DNA of 64,000 nucleotides from Siphonodentalium dalli. Taxonomy: Eukaryota; Mollusca; Scaphopoda; Gadilida; Siphonodentaliidae. The translations under genes were made by a program, and so were the position numbers. Below are positions 33,600 through 46,002 of this stretch, piece after piece. The notes beneath the pieces were generated by a model that ran no database searches, was not told the DNA's origin, and saw only the letters and a list, made by a program, of their open reading frames with translations. Positions within the stretch are counted from its first letter, which is position 1; each line of letters begins with the position of its first letter. The DNA lies in assembly GCA_032622095.1 (NCBI GenBank), contig CP136063.1:94591980-94655979 (forward strand), in the 5' to 3' direction.

Positions 33600-34260
33600 C
33601 TGATTTCCGACGAAAGGCGCGATTTGACCTTGAATTGACTATTTTGAAAGTCAAGGTCAGGTCAGGGTCATGATTTAACCCGTCCAAAACACCCCCGGAC
33701 AAAAGTACCCCTAGGTATCAAATTTCGCCGAAATCCGTCCGTTTTACCCCACTTGACCTTTAATTGACAATTTTGAAGGTCAAGGTTAGGTCGGAGTCAT
33801 GATTTTATCCGTCCAAAACGCTCCCCCGACAAAAATATCCATAGGTATAAAATTTCGTCGAAATCCATCCGTTTTACCCGATTTGACCTTTGATTGACCA
33901 TATTGAAGGTAAAGGTCACGCCGGGGTCACGATTTGACCCGTTCAAAATACTCCCCGGACAAAAGTAACACTAGGTATCAAATTTCGTCGAAATCCGTGC
34001 GTTTTACCCAAATTGACCTTGCATTGACTGCTTTAAAGGTCAAGGTCAGGTCGGGGTCACGATTTGACCCGTCCAAAACACTCCCCGGACAAAGGTATCC
34101 CTAGGTATCAAATTTCGTCTAAATCCGTCCGTTTTACCCGATTTGACCTTGAATTGACCATTTTGAAGGTCAAGGTCAGGGTCACGATTTGATCCGTCAA
34201 AAACACTTCCCGGCAACAAATACCCCTAAGTATCAAATTACGTCGAAATCTATGGAAAGC
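33600..34260. repeat. ~130-bp tandem array
   Basis: Five units start near 33622, 33751, 33879, 34010 and 34140. Each reads 'TTGACCTTGAATTGACNNTT', 'AAGGTCAAGGTCAGG', 'CGTCCAAAACACTCCCCGGA' and 'CTAGGTATCAAATTTCGTCG'. Non-coding. The frame at 33502-33702 is a shadow. Confidence 0.88.
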
Positions 34261-34359
34261 CGAAGGGGACATGCTAGTTGCTAATTGCTAGTTATACGAC
34301 GCACGACTTGACGCGGTTTTTTTTAAGGTGTTTCAGTGTGTTTCAAACTAGGAGATAGT

Positions 34360-34490
34360 AGTATTCTGCGTTTCAAATGGTGATGAATTATAGTATTTTA
34401 TTCAAATTTTATGGCATAAATTGTTATTAAACCCGTATATACTATAACAAAAATCGATGACTCGAAAATTACGTGGACCTTTAAACAAAG
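34360..34490. repeat. Partial copy of the TTAA element at 28274-29223
   Basis: 'TTTCAAATGGTGATGAATTA' through 'GATGACTCGAAAATTACGTG' and 'GACCTTTAA' match the right end of the element at 29099-29223. The left end is not found. Confidence 0.7.
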
Positions 34491-34734
34491 TCACAATTGC
34501 AGTTAGGTTCATCTCATACTCGTCTATTCAGCGATATTCTGCTGCGCAGTTTGTTATAGCCTCCAGTATTCATTAAGCGTTATAGCCCCACTGTTATAAT
34601 CCGCCTTTAGCTGGCGTATTATTGCCTCTGAGATTATTGAGATATTACGTCACACGTAATGACATTAAATCGCATGGAAACATAGCAATTGTGTGGGCTG
34701 CGTGGCGTGAATATGTAATGAGAAATAAGGTCAT

Positions 34735-34892
34735 ACGTAATGACATTAAACTCAAGAAAACCCGCGAAAACAAAACAAAATCACATTTAATGTTTTAAGT
34801 TATTTCCTTCATAAAAAGAATCTTCGTGATAATGAACCCTCTCAATACTTTAGAATATAGAATTAACCTTAAAATAACAAAAACCTTCGGAA
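34735..34892. repeat. Duplicated 160-bp segment, copy 1 (interrupted by element)
   Basis: 'ACGTAATGACATTAAACTCA' through 'AACCTTCGGAATA' is repeated at 38773-38933 at roughly 95% identity by eye. Here a 3.55-kb element is inserted directly after the final TA. Confidence 0.85.
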
Positions 34893-34894
34893 TA

Positions 34895-37800
34895 CACTGT
34901 AAAAAGGACTGTGTGACAGCTTCCACACAATGACTGTGTGGAGGCATTATCTGAACATAAATGTGTACACAATACACACATATGTGTGTATCACCCAATA
35001 TCCACACATATATGTGTACATCACCACACATATTTGTATGTGACGTCGGTTTTTTTAAATTTCACGTGGTGGTCACGCGCGCGTCGTTGTTTCGTACAGG
35101 CTCACAGGCTGCCGTAAAGTGTACACATGGAGTCTTGTTGATTGTGGTGGATCTCGAAATTCGATATATTGGTCGGTCTCTTCGATTATTTCTATAGTTA
35201 AGGTAAGATTATATTTAAATTGGCAAGATATTCACCTTTGTGAGAATTTCCGTATCTATTTTGTATAAAACATGATTGAACGAAATAATAAACTTGATTT
35301 GGATTTTCTGATTCAACAATTCCCTGTCGCATAGTCATATATTTACATTTTAGAGTTGTGCGTTTATCTGGGTTTATCTGTTGTTTCTGTAGTCTATATG
35401 ATACACATCTTTCCGAAGCACAAAACCTGCTCGAAAATTGTCTTTATGTAAATTGACAAATTCAACTGTGTGGTGAAGACATTTACTGAACAAATGTGTG
35501 TTCATCACATACACACTATATAGTATACAGCGTGCTTTAAACCAGAACCACAATTTTATTATTTTGCACGGTAAGGTTCTCATGTTGATAAAGTAACGAC
35601 GTTTTTTGTGTTTATATGGAATGCAGATGAGAGGAAATATATACTGAGACCAGTGACGTGGTGACAGGGCGGATATTGGGAAGGGTGTGTCTATAACCCT
35701 ATCCCAAACCTCGGTAAAATTTACTAAAAATTCCAACAGTTGGAAATTTCACGCCTGACGCAAAGTTACAAGTTTTACACCACATGCATTATAATAGGTT
35801 GAAATTGTTCTCTTTGTTTGATTTTTCAACCAGTAATTAGTGGGAAATTTATAGGTTTTTTTAGACAAACAGTAGCATATTTTTCTACTTTTTGTAAAAC
35901 AAAAATGGCCTCAAATGGCCATCGGGTGGAAGACTTCCATTTGGTTGGAAATTCTAATAGTTGGAAAGCTTGAGGTACCAATTGGAAAATTCATGCAGAA
36001 CGAGAGGGGGGTGTGCAAATATAATTCTACAAATATGGTTCAAGGGGGATGGTGGGGTGTGCTCATTTGAAGGTGGACACCCCCCCCCCCCCACCAACGG
36101 CGACCACTGAGCCGCGTCCATGAATGAGACCTGTGGCTGCCACTGAAATGCCCTAGTCGCATACTACGAAGTTCTATATGACATGTGGCACCCGGAATCA
36201 CACAAAATGTGTGAAATTGGTGTTTCAAATTAATTTCATTTGAATATGATGAGCATCACTGTTGCAATAAACCTTGAAATACCACAATGGACGATCAATG
36301 TACCAAGGGAAACAAATTGTTGGGTGGGTGGGGTATTTATTTGTCAATTATATTGGTGGTTTACCAAGACGATGTGAAAAATTAACATGCATATTTTGGC
36401 TCCTCTGCTATGTATAACTTGCGTAAATTTGGTTACCGAGGGAGGGGCCCGGGGGGGGGGGGTGATGTCGTATATCTAATACATATGTAGCCACCGTTTG
36501 TGTCCAAAACTTTAAATTGTGAAGAATATTATGTCATTCAATAAATGTCATAGCAAATATAGAAATAATCTGAAATTATAAATATACTGCAGAATAGTGA
36601 GATGTGTCATTAAAGTATTATTAGCATTTGGACTAAGTGACGTACATGGTGAAGAGTTATCGTTTATACTATAAAAAAGGGGGGGGGCTTATTTTCAAAC
36701 TCGCCATGTTTCTCATATTATAATCCTTATATATGAATGTATTGTGTTATATATAGCTACAATTCCTTATGTAAAATTGCAAATTTCCCGTGTCAAGATT
36801 GCGCTTAATGAGGCATCGATCTGGCCATATAGATAAAGTAAAATATATTTATAAATTGTCCGAACATTCATTATGTGAAGCTATAATGAGTAGTACATGT
36901 ATATATTTAGTATCTTTCAAAAACTATATTCCTTTCTGAAAATGCGCTCTTTAATGTATGAATTATAATACTGTTATAGATGTACATACAATGTATACTG
37001 TAAATAATATTCCCAATGGCATGTTATAAACAAAATAACTTCTCTGCTTACAGGTTCAATGGTGAAATCATGGCGGTCACGCGGTGTAACGTCGATGTAA
37101 ATAACAAGATATGGACATGGCTGCCTTGGCAACGACGCAGATAAACTATAATCAACCAACCAAGAACCACGGTGGAATGTATGAGTTAGACACAAATTCC
37201 ACAATCAATGATTTTGGTATACATATGATGTCATGTGCTGTAATTTGGTTTATGTGCAAGAGGCGATTACATTCAAAAAGACTATCCTCTTTGGAGCCCT
37301 TAATTTTCTTGTATAGTTCAAGGGATCTCAGAAAGCTTCAGTTAGTTTTAGAGCTTGTTCTTCTACACACGTGAGGGTGAGTCTGATGTAAGACAGCCAA
37401 CCAGTAGCAATATATATGTATATATAGCAGAGACTCACTTTCGAATTGTTCCAATACATTCAAGTTGAAGGAAAATTCTAGTTATTGATGTGAAACCCAT
37501 TGATGGAACTGAAACATGCACGCTTATAGTTTAAAGGATGACCAAAATATTACGTGAATGTGTTAAACGGCTGTTTGTTTTGTGTCTTTGTATTATTGAA
37601 ATTAAAGACTATAGCTATACTATATCATTCGTGATTTCTGCTGTGTACACAAAAGAAGACCGCGGACCCCCGGGATATGCATGTTTGCTGTTTGATAAGT
37701 TAATATTCGAAAACGTCCAGCGCCGCACGTCAAGCATCAGTAGACTATAACATTTCATATGTATGGCGGGAAAAAAAGGTCCCCAACGATAGCCGAACTA

Positions 37801-38448
37801 TATGTTTGGCCAATACATATCGGTAAACACTCTTCGTTGAATATGATTTTTTTTTGTGCAGGATTAGCAGCCTATTGTTTGGATCGACCACACAAATTTG
37901 TACACATGTAATGAACACATATGTGTTGTCTTGCCCAACAGCATTGTGTACAAGAACAATACAAAATAGTGTAATGGCGGTGAACACTATTGTTTGGATC
38001 AACCACACAAATGTGTACGCATGTGATTAACACATATGTGTAGTCTCGCCCAACAACATTGTGTACAATAACAATACAAACGTGTGTGGTAGCGGCGAAC
38101 ATATTGTTTCCTTAGTGCAAACATATTTGTGTCCATTCAACGAACAAATAAATGTGCTGGACCCAAACATCTTTGTGTGTGTCAACTACACAACTTTGTA
38201 GGTCAATAACCACACATAAACTGTTCATCTGCATCCACACAATATTGTGCGCAACTTAGCACACATTCAATGTGTGCCTACAAAGAACAAGTTGTTTTGG
38301 TCGATCCACACAGTATGTTCGCCACCACCACACAACAGATGTGTGGTCATTTGCCACACAATTCACCACACAATGTTGTCCTCGATCAAATGGCTACACA
38401 AACTGTGTGGTAACTGTGTGGTTCTACCACACAGTGGTTTTAAGAGTG
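34895..38448. mobile_element. 3.55-kb TA-flanked element with TGTGTGG-rich subterminal repeats
   Basis: Left end CACTGTAAAAAGGACTGTGT; the right end in reverse complement is CACTCTTAAAACCACTGTGT. TA lies on each side (34893-34894 and 38449-38450). The duplicated target at 38773-38936 reads GGAATAGAGAACC with a single TA, confirming the insertion point. Both subterminal regions (34900-35045 and 37880-38430) are crowded with CCACACA...TGTGTGG palindromes. No transposase is seen. The longest frame, 120 residues at 35374-35736 minus, is unrecognised. C/G-rich repeats sit near 35.7-36.1 and 36.4-36.7 kb. Confidence 0.8.
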
Positions 38449-38580
38449 TAGAGAACCTTCGGATTAGCGAACCTTCGGAATAGTGAACATTCGGAATAGC
38501 GAACATTCAGAGAACCTTCGGAATAGTGGACCTTCGGGATAGCGAACATTCGGAATAGAGACATGCCCCCCAATATTCAT
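38449..38580. repeat. GAACCTTCGGAATAGC 16-bp tandem array
   Basis: About seven units of 'GAACCTTCGGAATAGC' or close variants, ending 'GAGACATGCCCCCCAAT'. A second array with the same end lies at 38918-39062, and stray units at 56760-56800. Confidence 0.85.
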
Positions 38581-38772
38581 ATTATATGCCCAGAGTTCAA
38601 AGGTATGGGCCCATAAATTTATAAATTTGGCCCTTAAAATATTGAACCCCAAATTGGAGCCCGCACAGAACAGAACTTAAGTCAACTGTACCTGTGTCAT
38701 GTCCCAATGCAGTAGGGTCCATATATACCGCAACATTCATATTATATGCCAAGAATTAAAAGGTATGGGCCC

Positions 38773-39062
38773 ACGTAATGACATTAAATCTCAAGAAAAC
38801 CCGCGAGAACAAAAACTAACCACATTTAATGTTTTAAGTTATTTCCTTCATAAAAAGAATCTTCGTGATAATGAACCCTCTCAATACTTTAGAATATAGA
38901 ATTAACCTTAAAATAACCAAAACCTTCGGAATAGAGAACCTTCGGAATAGCGAACCTTCGGAATAGTCAACCTTCGAAATAGCAAATATTCAGAATAGAG
39001 AACCTTCGGAATAGTGAACCTTCGGGATAGCGAACCTTCGGATTAGAGACATGTCCCCCAAT
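38773..39062. repeat. Duplicated 160-bp segment copy 2 (empty site) and 16-bp array
   Basis: 38773-38933 is the intact counterpart of 34735-34892. It runs straight into a second array of CCTTCGGAATAG units to 39062, which ends 'GAGACATGTCCCCCAAT'. Confidence 0.85.
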
Positions 39063-40057
39063 TACACCGGTGGCGTAAACACATGTGCTAATCTGTGTCG
39101 GACTATCGTGACTCTATCGGTACGGTTTACTCAAGTACAAAATACCTAATCACCCATAATGCATTCGCCCATTGGTCCACGCGTAAATAAACTTACCAAA
39201 ACATCTTACACCTGCGGCGTAAATAAACATATTTACTGAAAATATGGGGCAACCTGGGTCGTGTGGTCACGCTTCCCGAGAACAACCGAGAACAAACGAG
39301 TATAAGGGTACATTCATACACTCGAAATTTTGCAAGGCATTCATTTGCCAGGCATTCTTTTGCCAGGCATTCATTTGCAGGAATGCATGTCGGTACAGAA
39401 AGCTATACAATGTACCAGAAACAGAATGTATAAATGCTTATAAAATGCTTCTATACCACAGCTAGTAAGAGAAGTAGAAACTATATAGTTCCACTAGTAT
39501 CGAAATGTGCCAGTAAATATCATGCACTTAATTTATCTCGAAAGAATAAACCATACATGTATTTTGAAGCAATGTCTTAACAGTGCCGTTACATGTGGAA
39601 CTACCAACATTTTACTCCACATGTCGTTAGCTTTGGTAAACATGCAATTTATACGTATGTTACCGTTCATATTCTGGCATATTCTGAGAAAATGCCTGAA
39701 AAAAAATGCCATGCAAAATTGCCAGTGTAATGAACGAAACCTAATTGAGAAGCTCTTTATCGTCCACTGCTTTTCGGAAACGAAATCATGAATGATTTTT
39801 ATCAGGTGCGATCATTGTAATTTTGACTTGCCTGACAAACATCAAGAACATGTTAAAACTTCACCTTCATCTACGTTGAGCTTTGTTCACTATAATTAGT
39901 GGAGCGGACGGAACCGATTTCAGAAAGTTTAGTCCATCGGGACCACACACAAGCTTGTGATACATCATTTTGAAGGTTATGCCATTCCGCAGCGGGTAGG
40001 ACCCGGTGTGAAATATACAAATGATGCAAAAGATGATTTTTGGCGGATTAAGTGCCA
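39063..40057. other. Intergenic DNA with a short 15-bp tandem
   Basis: Three copies of 'CAGGCATTCATTTGC' or variants lie at 39333-39386. Reading frames at 39244-39465 and 39507-39791 have no recognised domain. Confidence 0.4.
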
Positions 40058-42100
40058 AAATTCAGCAAAAATCCCTGTTTTTGTAAAATGCGGCAAAATG
40101 AGAAATAAAAGTATAGAAACGCGAACATTTTGCGCTAAAATATTGTAATCTGCATACCTCTAGATATTTACTACAATAGTGTTATGATTTCTCTGATATA
40201 ACGAAGATTTTTTTTATATTTATTGTAAAAATAGACAAAACACCGCAATTCTTCATTTTGTTTTGCCTCACTTAATGCTTTCGTAAAGCAAGTGGGTGAA
40301 AAACGTGTTACAAATATTAAAATATGTTAGACGTACAAACTACATGAAAAATTGACAAACAAATAGCAATAAGCAAAATAAAATTCAAATACATATTCAC
40401 TCAAAGAAATGAAGAAAAATACCAAGGTTCGAATACCATTGTCAACTCAAAATTCATTAAATGTTCAAATTATTAAAATCCGCCAAGCCGAAGGCCGCCA
40501 AACCGAAGATAGTGGAACAAGGTCAGAATATGTGAAATTATCTTGTAGCCTATCGGTACATGTTAAAATTAAAATAAATACTCATGAACACACACATAAA
40601 TATAGTAGACTAGCAGCTGAATGACCTGCAACCGTTAATTGAATCGTGCAGTACTCTGTTCATTGTGTCAATTGGATTTAGACAAACTTTACTAACTTCA
40701 GAGCCGTCAAACCGAATGTCATCAAAATTATTACAAAATTAAGTGATCATATAGAGTTGAAATAACCCACTCCGAGAAAAACCAAGTCAGAGTTGGAATC
40801 AAGTTGAGAAACTCTCTCTCTGAATGACCACAAACGCAATGCCCTTGTGAAATCATATCATCTAGGAGTGGACTATTTCTTGCTCAGCTTATATGATGCT
40901 ATCGATACTTGTATGTAATTCATGAATAAACTCGTTCGCATTTCTCGAATATTCTATACATGTACCGGTATATGTAGAATGAAATGAGTCATACATTGTC
41001 AACTAGATATTCCAAACCTGTCAACTACATATTTATACAGGCTAAAAATAGAAATTTATATTAAAACTGGTACCAAATCTGAATTGAAGGATAAAGGAAC
41101 CCTAGCTACCAGTACCGGTATATATAAATATGGAAGGGAGAGTTCAGAAATTGAATGAAATTTAAATTACTAATGTGTCATGCAGGTACGGTCTTATGGC
41201 TTCAATAGTTTTAATCTGAAAATCGTATAAAAACATGACACAAACTGAGTAATAACTACTCCATTTCTCAAAATTTTAAATAGCGAAGCTCGAATCTGTT
41301 TGGATAGCATATACTATTAATTCATAATAACGAACAACAACAACCCAAACATGAAGGATGTCATCTACATGCAAGCAAATCACGACTCAATTCTAGAACA
41401 CATAATACAATATGGCTTCCAAGCCACATACATGCAAACCATGTGCAAACATGTACACCTAAGTGAATTCAAGAATGAAAACTCTGAAAATTCAAATTAC
41501 AGGAGTAAACCTGTAATGGAATGAACAGGCCCCACGGTACAGCGTACCCGTCCCAAAGTTACTAGTATATACAGCCATCACACTGGCACGCACATTGTAC
41601 GACCCTCATACACCTACCATAGATGCCCATTCTTGGCAGCCCGAAACTTGGCCAGTCCAAACAATTAATCAAATTACAGATGTGGAGCACAATCCTACTT
41701 GTAAAACAAGAACACATCGTCAGGGCGTGATATAACACCCTGTTTCTGAAGCACAGGTGGGGCAAGGTTCAATTCACCTGTCCGAAACCTTGACCCAAGA
41801 CGAAAACAAATATCAAAAATAAACACAATAACCTCAAGTGTGGCATCTTTGTATGAAAAATTCACACACCAAACCAATCAGAACTGGAAACCGTATATCA
41901 GGCACCTATCCAAGTCGAAAAAGGGGCACAACTTTTCAGTCAAAATCATAAGGACGAAACCACATTCGAACTCGATCTGCACTTCAATGTGATAAACCAC
42001 CACACCAAACCTGGATCACAGGATTCAATCAAAAGCCATCACCCGAAAACCAAAGGCGGATGGACAGACATATGGACGACGGATGGACAACCCATCTACA
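40058..42100. other. AT-rich intergenic DNA with repeat fragments
   Basis: 40058-40290 resembles units of the tandem block at 42.1-43.0 kb ('TTCAGCAAAAATCCCTGTTT', 'AAAATAGACAAAACACCGCA'). 41900-42080 is a bivalve-type repeat with a 'GGATGGACAGACATATGGAC' tail. The remainder is AT-rich with no gene recognised. Confidence 0.5.
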
Positions 42101-43025
42101 CAATACGACAGTTCTTTCTCACATTGTATTGACCAGGGATATCGTATATGGTCTAGAAAAGTGCGGATATATATACCGCATACGAAAATATGCTGAGAAT
42201 ATGTCATTATATTCAATACGTGCTGTGCTATGTAAGATTATTTCAACCCTCACCCCAAAATTCAGCAAAAAGTCACTGTTTTAGGGAAATTCGGCACAAA
42301 TGAATACAAAAGCACAGGTATTCGGGATATTTTTGTGCTACGATATAGCAGGTTACATACTTGTAAATACAAAGTATTGAAATGCCATGATTGCGGTGAT
42401 AGATGTAAAAAATTCTTACATTTACTTCGAAAATAGACAAAAAATCATTAATTTTCAGTTGTTTCGCCCCTCTTAATAGGCGATTATTCAATATTGCATT
42501 GAATGGAGATCCCGTATTTAATCTAGAAACTTGTGGAAATATATACCGCATATGATTGTAGGATAAAGATGTCAGTCTTTGTCATATATGCCATGTGGTG
42601 GTAGATTGTGTCACCCCCACCCCAAACTTCAGAAGAAAAAAAATCAGTTTTATAAATTTCTGAATAGCAGAATAAATAAGCACAACAACTCTGATTATTT
42701 TGTGCTATTATATTGCAGTCTACCCACTTCGAGATATACATTGTGATAACGCCATGTTATCATTCATTTACAGATGGCAATATTTCGGAGTGTTCTGGTG
42801 AACGTAATCCGAAAATCGTGAAATTTAAACTTGTTTTGCCCGTCTACATGGGTGATAATTCAATTCCATTTTGAACAATAATCCAGGACAAACTCTCAAG
42901 AGTTGACGAGACAGATAATGCATATGAATGTTGTCGGATTGTATCATCTTCTGTCGCATTTGTTTGGTTACGTTATTGCACCCCTCGCCCCAATAATACA
43001 ATACATCGAAAGATGAGACAAACAC
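42101..43025. repeat. ~372-bp degenerate tandem units
   Basis: Two and a half units start near 42128, 42498 and 42874. They share 'GAAATATATACCGCATATGA', 'CCCCAAAATTCAGCAAAAAG' and 'ATTCAGCATTG'-like phrases. A related single fragment is at 40058-40290. Non-coding. Confidence 0.7.
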
Positions 43026-44923
43026 GGAATATTCCTATGTATATTTATGCATTATACCCACACCTTATCCAGCTGAGGCGTTTGATAGTTACTTGAGTTA
43101 TTACACCATTATATATGTTTGCTTCGCATAGTATAGCTTCACAGTTGTATAAGATTATACGTATTGGGAGGTTTAGTGATTGTTAATAGCCAGATTCAGC
43201 CACACGTACATGTAACTTGTGTTGTCATTGCCAACGAAATCACCTGTCTCCCATGACCATTCCGCCTACACGTACACCATCTAACAACCGTTCAGACGTT
43301 TTGTGTCAAAGGTGCAGCATTGCGAAATGTGTATCAGTGAGGTGTCCAATCTTTATGTCAATCGACGAACCTGTGCTTAGTGAACTTTTGTTAAATTCTT
43401 CAGCAGCGGTGACCACGCCGTTACTTTTCCCAAAAGGGTTGTCTGTACGACTTTCTTTACAACATCGTAGGTCGTCTGCACCCTGGAACCGGTGGAAGCC
43501 AAAGTTTGTTTGTATCTGGATGCAGAAATGTTCTCCAATGCGGGCGCATAGCCTACTCTTCTTCGATACACATGGATCGTTTTTAACGTCCAATGGGCAT
43601 GAACTACCCACGCGACGGCACAGCCATTAAGACAAGCTCGCGATCTCACCACATCTAGTCATGGCTCAACCCTGCAAGTTGAGCCAAGGGGTCTTGTTTG
43701 GAATGAACCTGCATCCACATGGGACTCGATGTTTCCCCCAATGGATGCCACTTCCCTTTAATCATATAATATAATTTTTTTTACATCAACAATACTGTAT
43801 AAACACTCTTTCTACACTGAAATTTTGAAAATTTGTATTAATAGATTTCACATGCATGGAGCACTCAGACTAATAAAAAAGTGACGAAGCATGTTCTTTA
43901 GAAATATACACACTCAAACGCAAAATTAATTCACTAGGTAAAACACTCTCTTTTTTTACAGAAACTGGTGGGCATGAAGTAATTCCATTAAAAAGTTATT
44001 ATAATTCATGAGTCGTAGTCAAACGAGTAAGTGCAGTTTGTCCAATTTCGTACATTTTATCACCGAGATTATGAGATTCGGTGTATAATATATTGTCCCA
44101 ATTTAACCTATATTTCACCCAAATATGACACCGGGATGTTTAGCTGGAAGTTAAACTTACGGGGAATTATATATCGATAGCAGTCTACAGAGCAAATAAC
44201 ATTTTGAATTTTATCTCGAGTCTAGGTTGTTGCTTGTAGACCCATGGACTTTTTCGGGAAATTTTATAGAGACAATGCAGTATGGTAAGTGCGTATATAT
44301 ATAGAATGCAGGCATTTCTTGGCAAATAAGCCAAACTTAAAGATGCAATGTCAAATTTGACACCATGAAACCATCCTCTGTTTTTTCCATACCACAACAA
44401 AAATTAAACCGGACATAAGATCCCATGGATGTGAGGTTTTGATAGCCATATGCCGACTTTCGAAAGATGAAGTTTTAACCCGTTTGGATTTATTTGTCAG
44501 CCTGGCAAAATAATCAATGATCGCCTCTTATAAAGAGCGTCCAATTTTCGCCAACCAAATGTGTTAGGTTATAAAGAGCGTTCTCAGTTGGAATCTTTTG
44601 TAGTTATTTTCAGTGTAAATTTTTAATTATATAAACTATTTTTCACGCACTCATCGGTGTGCGAATTTAAAACCGAGCGAAAAATAGTAGGCCTACCACT
44701 CCTGAGTTCATAGCGAAACACAAGGAAAGCAGATGTATATGTTGATGAGTTATATACCTTACATACATTACGGAAGGCTGGGCTGAATATAGGCAACTAG
44801 ACCTGTTTTATACGGATATATATTACATGCGGGTGACCAACATAAAAATCGTTACTCATAATTATGCAAAGCAACAAATTATGGTAACATCGACGGTGTT
44901 GAAATACTTGTAAGAAATATACA
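43026..44923. other. Intergenic DNA with one GC-richer, ORF-rich patch
   Basis: At 43217-43652 three overlapping frames of 91-137 residues lie in locally GC-richer DNA. The minus frame 43306-43611 has cysteine-rich coding-like composition, but I recognise no family and see no splice signals that would decide it. It could be an exon of an unknown gene, a gene relic, or chance. The remainder (43653-44923) is AT-rich with nothing supported. Confidence 0.4.
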
Positions 44924-46002
44924 TGAGGGTATCACCCCCCCCCCCTTTCGGTACGCGGGATTCAGGGTGTTTTGAAGCCGTATACGCGGGATTCATACCC
45001 CCGGCCGAATTAACTGGTATTCGGGTTCAAGCAAAACATCTTGGACGCAGGTTTTGATGGCGCAAAGTATAATATTTTGTGCTAGTTATCTGTATGAATG
45101 GGTGGGTAGAATAGCTTCTTGGGCATATTCGACCACCATGCCATCATAAACATGCTAAAAATGCTTGACGGCAGTCTATAGATGCTAAGATTTTGCGATT
45201 TTCTTGTTCAGATTACAAAATTTTCGCACACCGGGCCGAACCATGGTCGGCCCGGTGTGTCATTGTCTCTCACCTGTGGCCAATACAAAAATGCTAATAA
45301 GTTTAACAATATTTTACTACATTTGGTCAAACTTGTGGTCATCAGTTGGAGAATTTTCCAACCTGAGGGGGAGTATGAGGTTTGAAATTTCCAACACTAT
45401 AGGAAAGCTTTAGTTGAGGCCAGTCTGGATGCTATAGGATTTGCGATTTTCTTGTTAAAATTTCAAAATTTTCTCACACCGGCCGAACAACGATGGTCAG
45501 CTCGGTGTGTGTCGTGGTCTCTTGCCCGTAGCCGTGTGCATTTGTATGGAGTTAGACCACTAGATGTTAGGTTTTATGCAATGTTTCAGGTAAAAATATC
45601 TGAATTTTCTCATACCGGGAATATAGAACCATGGTTTATGAAGATATAGGATATTAGGCCTAAACACTGAGGTGCAAGAGCTAGGGGGTGCAAATGGAAT
45701 TATGCAAAACTTGCGTTCGGTCTGATTCTTACTCAAGGAGGGGGGGGGGGTGCAGTTGGAATTTCCCAAGGTGGACACCCCCAACGGAAACCCTCTAGCC
45801 ACGTCCCTGATCATAAAGTATCATTAATGGTATCATAACGGCCTCATAACGCGACCGGCATCATAATGTGTCTATGTAACTTCTATGTATTATTTCTTAA
45901 TATGTATTCAGGATTCACCCCCCAAAATTAACTCGTATTCAGGATTCACTCCCCAAAATTAACTGGTATTCAGGATTCAGGGGGGAGGGGGTGATACCCT
46001 CA
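44924..46002. mobile_element. Second copy of TGAGGGTATCACCCCC MITE, interrupted
   Basis: Inverted relative to the copy at 28324-28762. Starts TGAGGGTATCACCCCC, ends GGGGGTGATACCCTCA, flanked by TACA at 44920-44923 and 46003-46006. Removing the nested insert leaves about 412 bp collinear with the other copy. Confidence 0.87.
45151..45809. mobile_element. 659-bp hAT-like insert with 8-bp ATCATAAA duplication
   Basis: ATCATAAA occurs at 45143-45150 and 45810-45817, while the uninterrupted MITE copy at 28.5 kb has it once. The right terminus in reverse complement is CAGGGACGTGGCTAGAGGG, a hAT-like end. The left end, CATGCTAAAAATGC, is a poor match, so one end may have decayed. The body carries two CCGGGCCGAACC...GGTCGGCCCGG hairpins (45229-45260 and 45477-45510) and matches the block at 30127-30850 in reverse. 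Confidence 0.75.
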
